Positions 5,880-11,457 of a DNA stretch of 20,069 bases are shown piece after piece. The stretch lies in the IMG/VR virus record IMGVR_UViG_3300025652_000734, positions 1 through 20,069 of that record; one strand, given 5' to 3'. Numbering within the stretch: position 1 is the stretch's first letter; the number at the start of each line of letters is the position of its first letter. The stretch is from a virus. Below the pieces are notes generated by a model. That model did no database searches, was not told where the DNA came from, and worked only from the letters and a program-made list of their open reading frames with translations. The translations under genes and the position numbers were made by a program.

Positions 5880-6448
5880 GCAGCTACTTTCTTTGAAGGA
5901 ATAGCTGCCATCAGATCTTCAATGATCTTTTCAAGATCCAAACCATTGAGTTCAGCTTGAGCAATTATGGTATTTACCATAACCTTGTGAGATATCTTCA
6001 CTGGTGCTTTCTCTGCTTTAGCAGGAGCTTCCTCAGACTGTCCAACATTGGACGGTTCTGCTTTAGCAGGTTGATCTTCATCACTGCCCTTGGCAGCTTT
6101 ACGCATTGCAGCTTGTAAAGCTGTAAGAGATGAACCTGTATATTTGTTATCTACGATAAACTGGCGACATTCCTTTTCGTTTTCAACGAACCAAAGAGCT
6201 TCTGCTCTACGACGACGATCAATTTGCTGAATACCATGTGTTCGAAGAACATGTGTTGGTATTTGACCAGCATCTGTGGTTGCATTTGCTTTCAATTGCT
6301 GAAGCAATTTGCCCAACCTTGTATCGAAACCATTCTCTTTGATGGTTTGCTTTAGGCTGTTCACTTGACGCCAAATTGATCCAAGGGCTTTGCCCTCTTT
6401 TACCAAAGCATCGATTGAAGTACCAGTTGTTGCTGTTGAGTTTGCCAT
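5876..6448 (-). CDS. Hypothetical protein, 190 residues, first gene of leftward operon
   Basis: Translation from ATG 6448 (MANSTATTGTS) is supported by TAGGAAAACGAAA upstream. The frame stays open upstream to 6643, but that extension runs through a long hairpin and reads unnaturally. Residues 10-110 are helical and basic (GKALGSIWRQVNSLKQTIKE; DRRRRAEALWFVENEKECRQ). A linker rich in Ala, Glu, Pro and Lys (about 120-150) holds palindrome copy 6 as PSNVGQ, and a final helical domain follows (VNTIIAQAELNGLDLEKIIE). As the promoter-proximal gene it may be regulatory or replicative; I cannot assign a family. It overlaps the next gene by four bases. Confidence 0.7.
   Translation of the reverse strand: MANSTATTGTSIDALVKEGKALGSIWRQVNSLKQTIKENGFDTRLGKLLQQLKANATTDAGQIPTHVLRTHGIQQIDRRRRAEALWFVENEKECRQFIVDNKYTGSSLTALQAAMRKAAKGSDEDQPAKAEPSNVGQSEEAPAKAEKAPVKISHKVMVNTIIAQAELNGLDLEKIIEDLMAAIPSKKVAA
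6040..6053. repeat. Palindromic repeat copy 6 (GTCCAACATTGGAC), intragenic
   Basis: This exact copy lies in the linker of the 190-residue protein. The reading frame matches that of copy 2, so both encode SNVGQ. Confidence 0.9.
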
Positions 6449-6462
6449 TTTCGTTTTCCTAT

Positions 6463-6544
6463 CTATCTTCTGTTTTATAAAAGAGAACTTATATCTCTCA
6501 CAAGAAGTGAGATATAATTCTCTTATAAAACTATTAGAAGATAG
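6463..6544 (-). other. Long imperfect hairpin in leader of leftward operon
   Basis: Two arms of about 38 bases flank an AAGAA loop. The outer CTATCTTCT/AGAAGATAG, then GTTTTATAA/TTATAAAAC, GAGAA/TTCTC and ATATCTC/GAGATAT segments pair, with four short bulges and about 34 paired bases in total. It lies just upstream of the ribosome-binding site of the 190-residue gene. TATACT on the minus strand (6548-6543) overlaps its distal end and could be a -10 box. Possible roles are an RNA processing site, attenuator, mRNA-stabilising structure or operator. Confidence 0.75.
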
Positions 6545-6718
6545 TATAGAGTTTGTCCAGAGAAAATTTGCCTCGTGATCCTCTGCGCCTGTCGTTTCAC
6601 GCACCACTGCAAAAATATATTTCATATATATTTTGAAGTACATGCGCTAAACTCATGAGCCAAGATTGGGTTGGGCCACCAAAACTGTTGCTTAATTGCC
6701 ACAGTATAACTGTGAAGT

Positions 6719-6732
6719 GTCCAATGTTGGAC
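6719..6732. repeat. Palindromic repeat copy 7 (GTCCAATGTTGGAC), intergenic
   Basis: This exact copy with flanks AAGT and GGTT lies in the divergent intergenic region. Its right half can also pair with CATTGG at 6744-6749, nested around GGTT/AACC. It is the rightmost copy; I found none in the late module. Confidence 0.9.
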
Positions 6733-7186
6733 GGTTGGTGAACCATTGGCAGAGCTGCACATGGCTTGTAGGATCATGTGATTGATCAATGGTATTGATA
6801 AAGGGGGGTATGGTTCTGTACAGCAAAGCTGTAGATATATCTATCAGCATAGCTGATGTAGTGGGATAATGTGCATCGGCACTGCTACACATCTTCGATG
6901 TGAAAATCCCCTGTGTTTCTTCACTCTAAAGAGTGGCAACTGATTGCATAACAGTTGTCGTAGACAAGTAACCTGTTGATATCATTCATATCTTTGATAT
7001 GGTGGTGAATGATGTGGCATTGTTTGCTTTCAACACAGGTCATGACGCTGCATCATACATGCAATTGTGTGTTGAGAGGGGTAGGCAGGGGCCATGGGGG
7101 GCCGTAGCGTTATATATGCATGAACTCCTACACAGATCAGGAAAATGGGGTGTTAACCACATTACACATATAGTGGTTTACAGTAT

Positions 7187-7200
7187 TTTGTGATCACAAA
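7187..7200. repeat. Perfect 14-bp palindrome TTTGTGATCACAAA
   Basis: This self-complementary 14-mer marks the boundary between the hairpin-rich and AT-rich parts of the divergent region. It may be an operator. The half-site resembles TGTGA/TCACA of CRP-type sites, but the six-base spacer is missing. Confidence 0.6.
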
Positions 7201-7267
7201 TATAGTGTGATATATGTGCAACACAGCAACAGTAATAAATATAATTATAACAATGTACGATTTACTA

Positions 7268-7295
7268 TTGACATGGTATTAATAATGTGTAAAAC
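7268..7295 (+). promoter_or_regulatory. Candidate rightward sigma70-like promoter
   Basis: TTGACA (7268-7273, perfect -35) is followed after 16 bases by TAAAAC (7290-7295, 4 of 6 matches to the -10 consensus). It would transcribe the rightward module through about 215 bases of repeat-rich leader. The -10 is weak, so this is only moderately supported. Confidence 0.4.
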
Positions 7296-7323
7296 TATAT
7301 ATGTTAGTTAGGGTAGGGTCACT

Positions 7324-7429
7324 ATAAGTGATACATGTACAGTGATACACTTAAATATACACATACATAACTAAAATAACATATATCTATAAAAACATAT
7401 AAGTATACACGTACAGTGATATACTTTAA
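7324..7429 (+). repeat. Pair of 30-base direct repeats with GTGATAYAY motifs
   Basis: The blocks at 7324-7353 and 7399-7429 share the pattern ATAAGT, ATACAYGTACAGTGATA and ACTT with few changes, 75 bases apart. The submotif GTGATAYAY occurs at 7207, 7328, 7342 and 7416 on the plus strand. Such iteron-like repeats upstream of the late module could bind a transcription activator or replication initiator. Confidence 0.6.
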
Positions 7430-7448
7430 GTAAGGATACATGTAGCTA

Positions 7449-7498
7449 TATATGTAAATAATCGCTATTAAGCGAGAATTATTTGTATATGTAAATAA
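7449..7498 (+). repeat. 13-base direct repeats flanking a hairpin upstream of the first rightward gene
   Basis: TATATGTAAATAA occurs at 7449-7461 and 7486-7498. Between them a hairpin forms with TCGCT (7462-7466) and AGCGA (7471-7475), extended by AATAA/TTATT across a three-base bulge. It lies in the leader of the first rightward gene and may be an attenuator or protein-binding element. Confidence 0.55.
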
Positions 7499-7510
7499 AA
7501 AGTATTGACA

Positions 7511-7723
7511 ATGGCAAAGAAATCAGTAAAACTAAAGACAGACAATGTTCTTGAAGAATTTTATAACCATGTATTACGTGGTAATCTTGAGGACTTACAC
7601 ATTCCCCATAGTGATGTATTCTATGTACGTGAAGCAGTGCAGAACCATTATGGTAAACCCTTTACTCTGGAACATGTAGAGTGGGCTATGCGTGAAGAAG
7701 GTTGGACTGATGGCAATTCCTGA
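7511..7723 (+). CDS. Hypothetical protein, 70 residues, first rightward gene
   Basis: ATG 7511 starts MAKKSVKLKTDNVLEEFYNH. A TTG six bases upstream is in frame but less likely. The protein is small and helical, with an acidic C-terminus (EHVEWAMREEGWTDGNS); I do not recognise a family. The ribosome-binding site is weak (AAAAAG). It follows directly on the repeat/hairpin leader and overlaps the next gene by 14 bases. Confidence 0.6.
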   Translation: MAKKSVKLKTDNVLEEFYNHVLRGNLEDLHIPHSDVFYVREAVQNHYGKPFTLEHVEWAMREEGWTDGNS

Positions 7724-8003
7724 AAGAGTTAAAACTAAAATGAAGGCAGAGGGTCTGTCTGGTGTAAACAAACCTAAGCGTACACCTAAGCACCCTAAGA
7801 AGTCACACTGCGTAATGGCTAAAGAAGGTGACACTTATAAATTTATTAGGTTTGGACAGCAAGGCGTAAGTGGTGCTGGCAAAAATCCTTCAACTGCTAA
7901 AGACAAAGCTCGTAAGAAGAGCTATTATGCAAGACACAATGCACAAGACTCTAAGCCTAGTAAGCTCAGTGCTCGTTATTGGTCACACAAAGTAAAATGG
8001 TAA
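7710..8003 (+). CDS. Conserved basic phage protein, 97 residues
   Basis: ATG 7710 (MAIPERVKTKMKAEGLSGVN) is favoured, with AAGG upstream. An in-frame GTG at 7692 is possible. The pattern KPKRTPKHPKKSHCVMAKEG, then FIRFGQQGVSGAG, ARKKSYYARH and ending YWSHKVKW matches, from memory, a widely distributed uncharacterised phage family near head and packaging genes. The strongly basic composition suggests nucleic-acid or capsid contact. The function is unknown. Confidence 0.75.
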   Translation: MAIPERVKTKMKAEGLSGVNKPKRTPKHPKKSHCVMAKEGDTYKFIRFGQQGVSGAGKNPSTAKDKARKKSYYARHNAQDSKPSKLSARYWSHKVKW

Positions 8004-8016
8004 GAGGAATAAACTA

Positions 8017-8487
8017 ATGGCAGGAGCAACTAGATCAACTACAAAAGCTATTGAACAAGCAGCTACAGGAAAACGTATTAATCGTACAGGTGGACGTACC
8101 TCACTAGTATCTCAATTATCAGGTAAAACTGAAGAAGAGTTACAAACTATTATTCGTAATCTTGAAAAGAAAACAGATAAAAATGCTACAGACAAAGCAT
8201 CTTTAAAAGCCGCTGAAGCTAAATTAAGATTACTACGCGCTAAAGAAAATGCAGAATTAGGTAGAAGCACACGTAAAATGGAACAAGGTTTAGCAGATAA
8301 AAAAGCTAAACCTGTAACATTGCCGCCTACTCCTTTCAACAAAGGTGGACTTACACAACCTTCTGCTTCACAAAAAGGTTTAAAGAAACTACCTACTACT
8401 GTACGTAACAAGATGGGTTACATGAACCGTGGTGGCACAGTTAAATCAGGAAGCACAGACATGCGTAAAGGTGGCATGTTTTATTAA
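8017..8487 (+). CDS. Hypothetical basic protein with coiled coil and C-terminal Gly-Gly motifs
   Basis: In this 156-residue protein, residues about 36-90 form a charged helix or coiled coil (KTEEELQTIIRNLEKKTDKN). The C-terminal third is low-complexity, with FNKGGL, MNRGGTV and RKGGMFY. Similar Lys/Gly-Gly motifs recur in several other late proteins here. AAGAGGAATAAACTA precedes the ATG. The stop shares a base with the next ATG (TAATG). It could be a virion or assembly protein; the family is not named. Confidence 0.65.
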   Translation: MAGATRSTTKAIEQAATGKRINRTGGRTSLVSQLSGKTEEELQTIIRNLEKKTDKNATDKASLKAAEAKLRLLRAKENAELGRSTRKMEQGLADKKAKPVTLPPTPFNKGGLTQPSASQKGLKKLPTTVRNKMGYMNRGGTVKSGSTDMRKGGMFY

Positions 8488-8729
8488 TGTCTCTTATTTC
8501 TCATCTGCCATTGCCTAGTATGCCATTCCAAACACATGTAAATATAGTGTTTGAGAATGGTGTAGGTGAGCCTGTGAGAAAAGATGTAAATACAAAAGAG
8601 CCTACAAGAGTAACTCCTGATACACCTGTAGAAGACTTAAAGCTAGTTAATCAGATGTATGCATATAATCCAAACCCAAATAAACTACGTACACCTGACG
8701 GACAAATAGTAGACTTTATTATAGCATGA
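8487..8729 (+). CDS. Hypothetical protein, 80 residues
   Basis: A Pro-rich N-terminus (ISHLPLPSMPFQTH) leads into a strand-rich middle (VNIVFENGVGEPVRK) and a C-terminus ending PDGQIVDFIIA. It is coupled to the preceding gene by a one-base overlap and to the next by four bases (ATGA). Its position suggests a small structural or assembly protein. No family recognised. Confidence 0.65.
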   Translation: MSLISHLPLPSMPFQTHVNIVFENGVGEPVRKDVNTKEPTRVTPDTPVEDLKLVNQMYAYNPNPNKLRTPDGQIVDFIIA

Positions 8730-9028
8730 CTAAAAAGAAACCAGACCCCAAAGTAGGTACAGGTAAAAAACCTAAAGGGTCTGGTCGCAGATTATATACA
8801 GATGAGAACCCTAAAGATACTGTACCTATTAAGTTTGCAACTGTAGCTGATGCAAAAGCTACAATAGCTAAAGTTAAACGGATAAAGAAACCTTACGCAA
8901 GAAAGATTCAGATATTGACGGTAGCTGAACAACGTGCTAAAGTTATGAAGAAGACAACCATATCGGAACTCTTCAAATCAGCTAAAGCAGACTTGCGAAG
9001 GAAACACAATGCCGTATCTACAAAGTAG
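8726..9028 (+). CDS. Conserved basic phage protein, 100 residues
   Basis: The sequence has DPKVGTGKKPKGSGRRLYTD followed by ENPKDTVPIKF and KIQILTVAEQRAKVM. It resembles a small uncharacterised protein conserved among marine phages; this is recognition from memory without a named function. It is very basic, with a folded middle of alternating strands and helices. It is coupled to the upstream gene by ATGA and overlaps the next gene by 20 bases. Confidence 0.7.
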   Translation: MTKKKPDPKVGTGKKPKGSGRRLYTDENPKDTVPIKFATVADAKATIAKVKRIKKPYARKIQILTVAEQRAKVMKKTTISELFKSAKADLRRKHNAVSTK

Positions 9029-9686
9029 CATACCACATTTTAAAGCATGGGTACGCCGTGAATATACTAAGAACATGGAAGAGTATCACGGAGAATTTTT
9101 ACATTGCATGGTAGTTGCAGTAACAACTATGCCAAATAGAACACTTAGTTTTCAGGTTATATTTACTGGATGTGAGTCAGATGATACAGACGAAGAGAAT
9201 GTACATGGCGGTGCTATGTGGGCAAGAATGCCTTTGACTGCACTTGTAGCAGATACAGCATATGAACAATGGCCTAGTGCTTTACCTACGTATTTAGCCC
9301 AGCCTTGGGATTGTATGTCACACACACATAGTGTTTATAAGATAGAACGTGCAAGCCCTGCCCCTTGGATAGCTAAAGTAGATGGAGAGTTTTATCCAGC
9401 TAAATATTACTTCACAGTTGACTACACAGATAGTGAAGTAGCAGATGACCCTGCTCAACATAAACAATCTCATGTATTAGAATTATTAGATGCAGGAGAT
9501 TATACAGGTAACATGGTTGCGTTACCCAATAATAGAGTGAGAGTAACTCACCCAGCTTGGTTTGAGACAGGACAAGGTGCTCCTGACTTTAGACCTAATC
9601 AGCATATATTTCACTCAAAGGAAGATGTAGAGTACATCTGGGATACGCAACGAGTGTTTAACAATTTATATCAGGAGAAAGAATAA
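9009..9686 (+). CDS. Hypothetical protein, 225 residues
   Basis: This acidic protein has several Trp and His residues and mixed strands (HGEFLHCMVVAVTTMPNRTL; LSFQVIFTG). Conspicuous Pro/Trp motifs occur at about 90-100 (QWPSALPTYLAQPWD) and 118-130. No signal peptide or membrane segment is visible. GAAGGAAACACA precedes the ATG, which lies in the end of the previous gene. The next gene starts on its stop (TAATG). It may be a virion-associated or assembly protein by position; I do not recognise the family. Confidence 0.7.
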   Translation: MPYLQSSIPHFKAWVRREYTKNMEEYHGEFLHCMVVAVTTMPNRTLSFQVIFTGCESDDTDEENVHGGAMWARMPLTALVADTAYEQWPSALPTYLAQPWDCMSHTHSVYKIERASPAPWIAKVDGEFYPAKYYFTVDYTDSEVADDPAQHKQSHVLELLDAGDYTGNMVALPNNRVRVTHPAWFETGQGAPDFRPNQHIFHSKEDVEYIWDTQRVFNNLYQEKE

Positions 9687-9937
9687 TGACTAAACCTACA
9701 GGTGATCCAGCATGGCTAAAGTCCATGAAGAAAGAAGCAGACAAACTAGGTATACCATTACGTGAGCTACTTACACGTTCTACTAAACCAGCAAAAAAAC
9801 CTAAAGCTAAAGCTAAAACAATGGCAGCGGCTCGTGGTGGAGCCATGATGAAGAAAAAAGGTATGGCTAAAGGTGGCATGAAGAAAAAAGGCTATGCTAA
9901 AGGCGGTGCTACTAGACGAGTTATGAAGAAGAAATAA
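9686..9937 (+). CDS. Extremely basic protein with tandem decapeptide repeat, 83 residues
   Basis: The N-terminal 35 residues look folded (DPAWLKSMKKEADKLGIPLR). The rest is Lys/Ala/Gly low complexity, with two 10-residue repeats (KKKGMAKGGM and KKKGYAKGGA) and a VMKKK end. The composition is histone-like and could condense or contact DNA, or serve as a capsid-interaction tail. It is translationally coupled to the upstream gene by TAATG. It is the last gene before a 66-base gap with a hairpin and a strong ribosome-binding site. Confidence 0.7.
   Translation: MTKPTGDPAWLKSMKKEADKLGIPLRELLTRSTKPAKKPKAKAKTMAAARGGAMMKKKGMAKGGMKKKGYAKGGATRRVMKKK
9851..9910 (+). repeat. Tandem 30-base repeat, two units, inside a coding region
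   Basis: The units at 9851-9880 and 9881-9910 differ at a few bases and encode KKKGMAKGGM and KKKGYAKGGA. Slippage could change the copy number. Confidence 0.8.
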
Positions 9938-9975
9938 AAAATTATAAGTGGTCAACCCACACTATGCCAAGCAAC

Positions 9976-9988
9976 GTGGTAACACCAC
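9976..9988 (+). promoter_or_regulatory. Small hairpin next to a very strong ribosome-binding site
   Basis: GTGGT-AAC-ACCAC is followed directly by AGGAGG (9989-9994), nine bases before ATG 10004. The hairpin could keep the ribosome-binding site accessible or protect the mRNA 5' end. The strong site suggests high expression of the following gene. Confidence 0.45.
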
Positions 9989-10003
9989 AGGAGGATTTTT
10001 AAA

Positions 10004-10585
10004 ATGGCAACAACAACTTTTACAAAAGGTATTGAGGCTTACGAAGATAACGTAACCTTTGGTACAGGAATAACAGGCACAGGTCTGTTACATTCATTCG
10101 GCACACGTAAAATACAAACGTTTGTAGGATCACTAGCAGATACAGATACAGCTTCAGCATATGCAGACGGAGACTGTCTTGTAGAGCTAGGAACATTAGA
10201 TACTAATACTCCATCGGGTATTGTAACACCTACTAAGTTTTTTATCCATCGTGCATTAGTATTTATTACTACTGTCGCAGGACCAACACTTGTAGGTGGT
10301 CTAGCACTTAATCCTACTTCTGGCATTGCTACTAATGCTGCTGTAGTATCTTCAGGTACAGAGATTGTAGGTGCAGGAGTGGCGTCTTTTAATCCACGTA
10401 TTTCTGCTACTGACTCAGTAACTGAAATTGATTTAGATCTGGATGCAGCAGGGTATCATATATTTGATCCCCTAGTACAAGCACCTATTGCAAATACACA
10501 CTTGTACGTGTTTGCTACTACTACTCTTAACGGTGATGCATCTGCAGGTAGATTTACTGTTGAACTAGAATACTCAGTACATTAA
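10004..10585 (+). CDS. Probable virion structural protein, 193 residues
   Basis: This Thr/Ala/Gly-rich protein has alternating beta strands and very few charged residues (TFGTGITGTGLLHSFGTRKI; VFITTVAGPTLVGGLALNPT), like head-decoration or fibre-type beta proteins. AGGAGG upstream predicts high output. The length and composition fit a decoration or minor capsid protein, but no sequence family is recognised. The true major capsid gene is probably right of the window, beyond the portal. It is paired with a smaller beta-rich gene downstream and followed by a terminator-like hairpin, so the two may form an expression unit. Confidence 0.6.
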   Translation: MATTTFTKGIEAYEDNVTFGTGITGTGLLHSFGTRKIQTFVGSLADTDTASAYADGDCLVELGTLDTNTPSGIVTPTKFFIHRALVFITTVAGPTLVGGLALNPTSGIATNAAVVSSGTEIVGAGVASFNPRISATDSVTEIDLDLDAAGYHIFDPLVQAPIANTHLYVFATTTLNGDASAGRFTVELEYSVH

Positions 10586-10599
10586 AGGGGGAATGATAA

Positions 10600-10911
10600 A
10601 TGTCAACTTCCGTAGGCACATTCCAACCTAATACGTTACAATGGAGTGTACAAACAAAAGCAACCATAGATAATACTGCAGCTAATACTTCACATTTTAC
10701 CTGCACTGGCTTTAAAGTTGTACATCTTCACGCTGATCAAGAGTTTTTAATTAACTTTGGTCCTGCAGAGGCAAACTGTGGTGCTAATGATTTAGAACTA
10801 GAGGCAGGTAATTATACTCTTGCAATACCTGATGCTGTTGGTGATGCTGTTATAATGAACATCTTAGCAGCTACTAGTGACAACGTAACTATTAAAGTAG
10901 TATTATCATAA
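10600..10911 (+). CDS. Probable small virion protein, 103 residues, beta-rich
   Basis: Thr/Asn/Ala-rich strands (WSVQTKATIDNTAANTSHFT; LELEAGNYTLAIPDAVGDAV) suggest a single beta-sandwich domain. AAGGGGG precedes the ATG. It lies directly after the 193-residue beta-rich protein and before a terminator-like hairpin. A capsid or tail accessory role is likely but unproven; the family is not recognised. Confidence 0.6.
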   Translation: MSTSVGTFQPNTLQWSVQTKATIDNTAANTSHFTCTGFKVVHLHADQEFLINFGPAEANCGANDLELEAGNYTLAIPDAVGDAVIMNILAATSDNVTIKVVLS

Positions 10912-10918
10912 AAAAAGT

Positions 10919-10950
10919 GTAACCCTAATATAAATGCATATCGGGGTTGC
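10919..10950. terminator. Terminator-like hairpin after the structural pair
   Basis: GTAACCC (10919-10925) pairs with GGGTTGC (10944-10950) with one wobble, and an inner ATAT/ATAT pairs around AAATGC. On the plus strand the tail is only moderately T-rich (ATTATTAT). On the minus strand a run of seven T follows. It could be a bidirectional terminator, weak in the rightward direction. Confidence 0.5.
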
Positions 10951-10992
10951 ATTATTATCTGTAGTATGATATACCTAACTGTAGTATAACTA

Positions 10993-11023
10993 CCTTGGAT
11001 AACAAATGTTATCGTTAACAAGG
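10993..11023 (+). promoter_or_regulatory. Hairpin that can sequester the ribosome-binding site of the DUF1127 gene
   Basis: CCTTG (10993-10997) pairs with CAAGG (11019-11023), and inside it GATAAC (10998-11003) pairs with GTTATC (11008-11013). The outer stem covers part of the Shine-Dalgarno AAGGAG (11020-11025). A second small hairpin, GTAGT-ATA-ACTAC (10981-10993), abuts it. This could be translational control or an RNA-protein site. Confidence 0.5.
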
Positions 11024-11031
11024 AGAAAGTT

Positions 11032-11265
11032 ATGAACTACATTATACAATACCTACGTAGACTATTAAAAATAATACAAGACAATCAACAACGTAGGGCT
11101 GACTATTGGCTATTAATGAATATGACCAATAAAGAACTTCAAGATATAGGAATTAGTCGTGGCGAAATCAACAAAGTCATCTACCAAGACGAAAACCAAA
11201 AAGAAGAGTACCGTCAACAAAGCAGGGAATTATACAAAACCCGAATTACGCAAGCGACTATTTAA
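11032..11265 (+). CDS. DUF1127 (YjiS-like) small protein
   Basis: This is a 77-residue protein. Residues about 21-47 (RRADYWLLMNMTNKELQDIG then ISRGEI) match the DUF1127 signature of an aromatic segment followed by L-x-D-I-G-(I/L)-S-R-x-(D/E)-I. Some alphaproteobacterial DUF1127 proteins are reported to bind RNA and affect RNA turnover. The N-terminal helix is basic. The C-terminal tail (about residues 43-77) overlaps the next gene by 107 bases in another frame. It has its own structured leader and a strong AAGGAG site. It may modulate host or phage RNA, by family inference. Confidence 0.75.
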   Translation: MNYIIQYLRRLLKIIQDNQQRRADYWLLMNMTNKELQDIGISRGEINKVIYQDENQKEEYRQQSRELYKTRITQATI

Positions 11266-11374
11266 TAGAATTAAAGCGGGTACTAAAGGTGGAAGTGCAG
11301 GTCAATGGTCTGCACGTAAAGCCCAAATGTTAGCCAAAGCATATAAAGCTGCTGGTGGGGGATATAGAAGCTAA
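11159..11374 (+). CDS. Conserved basic phage protein, 71 residues, GTG start
   Basis: The C-terminal part (NYTKPELRKRLFNRIKAGTK then GGSAGQWSARKAQMLAK and GGGYRS) closely resembles, from memory, a small protein very common in phage structural modules; its function is unknown to me. The N-terminal 22 residues are Ser/Thr/Lys repeats. GTG 11159 has AGGAATTAGTC upstream, and no later in-frame start would keep the basic N-terminus. The GTG start puts 107 bases of overlap with the DUF1127 gene. Its stop shares a base with the following small gene (TAATG). Confidence 0.75.
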   Translation: MAKSTKSSTKTKTKKKSTVNKAGNYTKPELRKRLFNRIKAGTKGGSAGQWSARKAQMLAKAYKAAGGGYRS

Positions 11375-11457
11375 TGAAAAAAATAGTAAAATATTTTAAG
11401 AGACTATGGTGTGCGCTCCTTAATAAGAAGTGTCACGAAGACTGCGATTGCTGTTGA
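11374..11457 (+). CDS. Candidate 27-residue Cys-rich small protein
   Basis: The frame starts on the stop of the previous gene (TAATG). It encodes a basic/aromatic N-terminus (MKKIVKYFKRLW) and a Cys-rich tail (CALLNKKCHEDCDCC) with five cysteines and a histidine, which could bind zinc or form disulfides. The precise coupling and non-random Cys spacing argue for a real gene. It overlaps the next gene by 47 bases if that gene starts at GTG 11411. No family can be named. Confidence 0.5.
   Translation: MKKIVKYFKRLWCALLNKKCHEDCDCC

Larger units (their letters stand above)
6545..7510. other. Divergent intergenic region with dense short hairpins
   Basis: No convincing gene is seen here. Short stem-loops include 6612-6634 (AT-rich, 9 bp), 6700-6714 (5 bp), 6819-6833 (6 bp, AAA loop), 6843-6857 (6 bp, ATA loop), 6888-6902 (6 bp, TTC loop), 6922-6935 (5 bp), 6937-6957 (6 bp), 6981-7013 (two-step 12 bp with TTT loop), 7030-7075 (8 bp enclosing a 5-bp hairpin) and 7155-7178 (6 bp). 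From about 7200 the sequence turns strongly AT-rich with direct repeats. It could hold an origin of replication, a structured noncoding RNA and the early/late promoters. Which of these applies cannot be told from sequence alone. Confidence 0.6.

Noticed and set aside
6449-6643. N-terminal extension of the 190-residue protein to 255 residues
   Set aside because: It crosses the long hairpin, reads as unlikely protein, and the internal ATG 6448 has a far better ribosome-binding site.
3392-6732. Palindromic repeats as a CRISPR array
   Set aside because: Spacing is irregular (about 325 to 987 bases), units are only about 14-22 bases, and no cas gene is present.
6692-6892. 66-residue minus-strand frame in the divergent region
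   Set aside because: It runs through several hairpins and the palindrome, has no ribosome-binding site of note and no protein-like pattern; more likely noncoding.
6999-7193. 64-residue plus-strand frame in the divergent region
   Set aside because: It overlaps hairpin stems and a G-run, lacks a good ribosome-binding site, and is isolated from the operon.
7187-7200. TTTGTGATCACAAA as a CRP/FNR site
   Set aside because: The half-sites touch without the required spacer, so I report it only as a palindrome.
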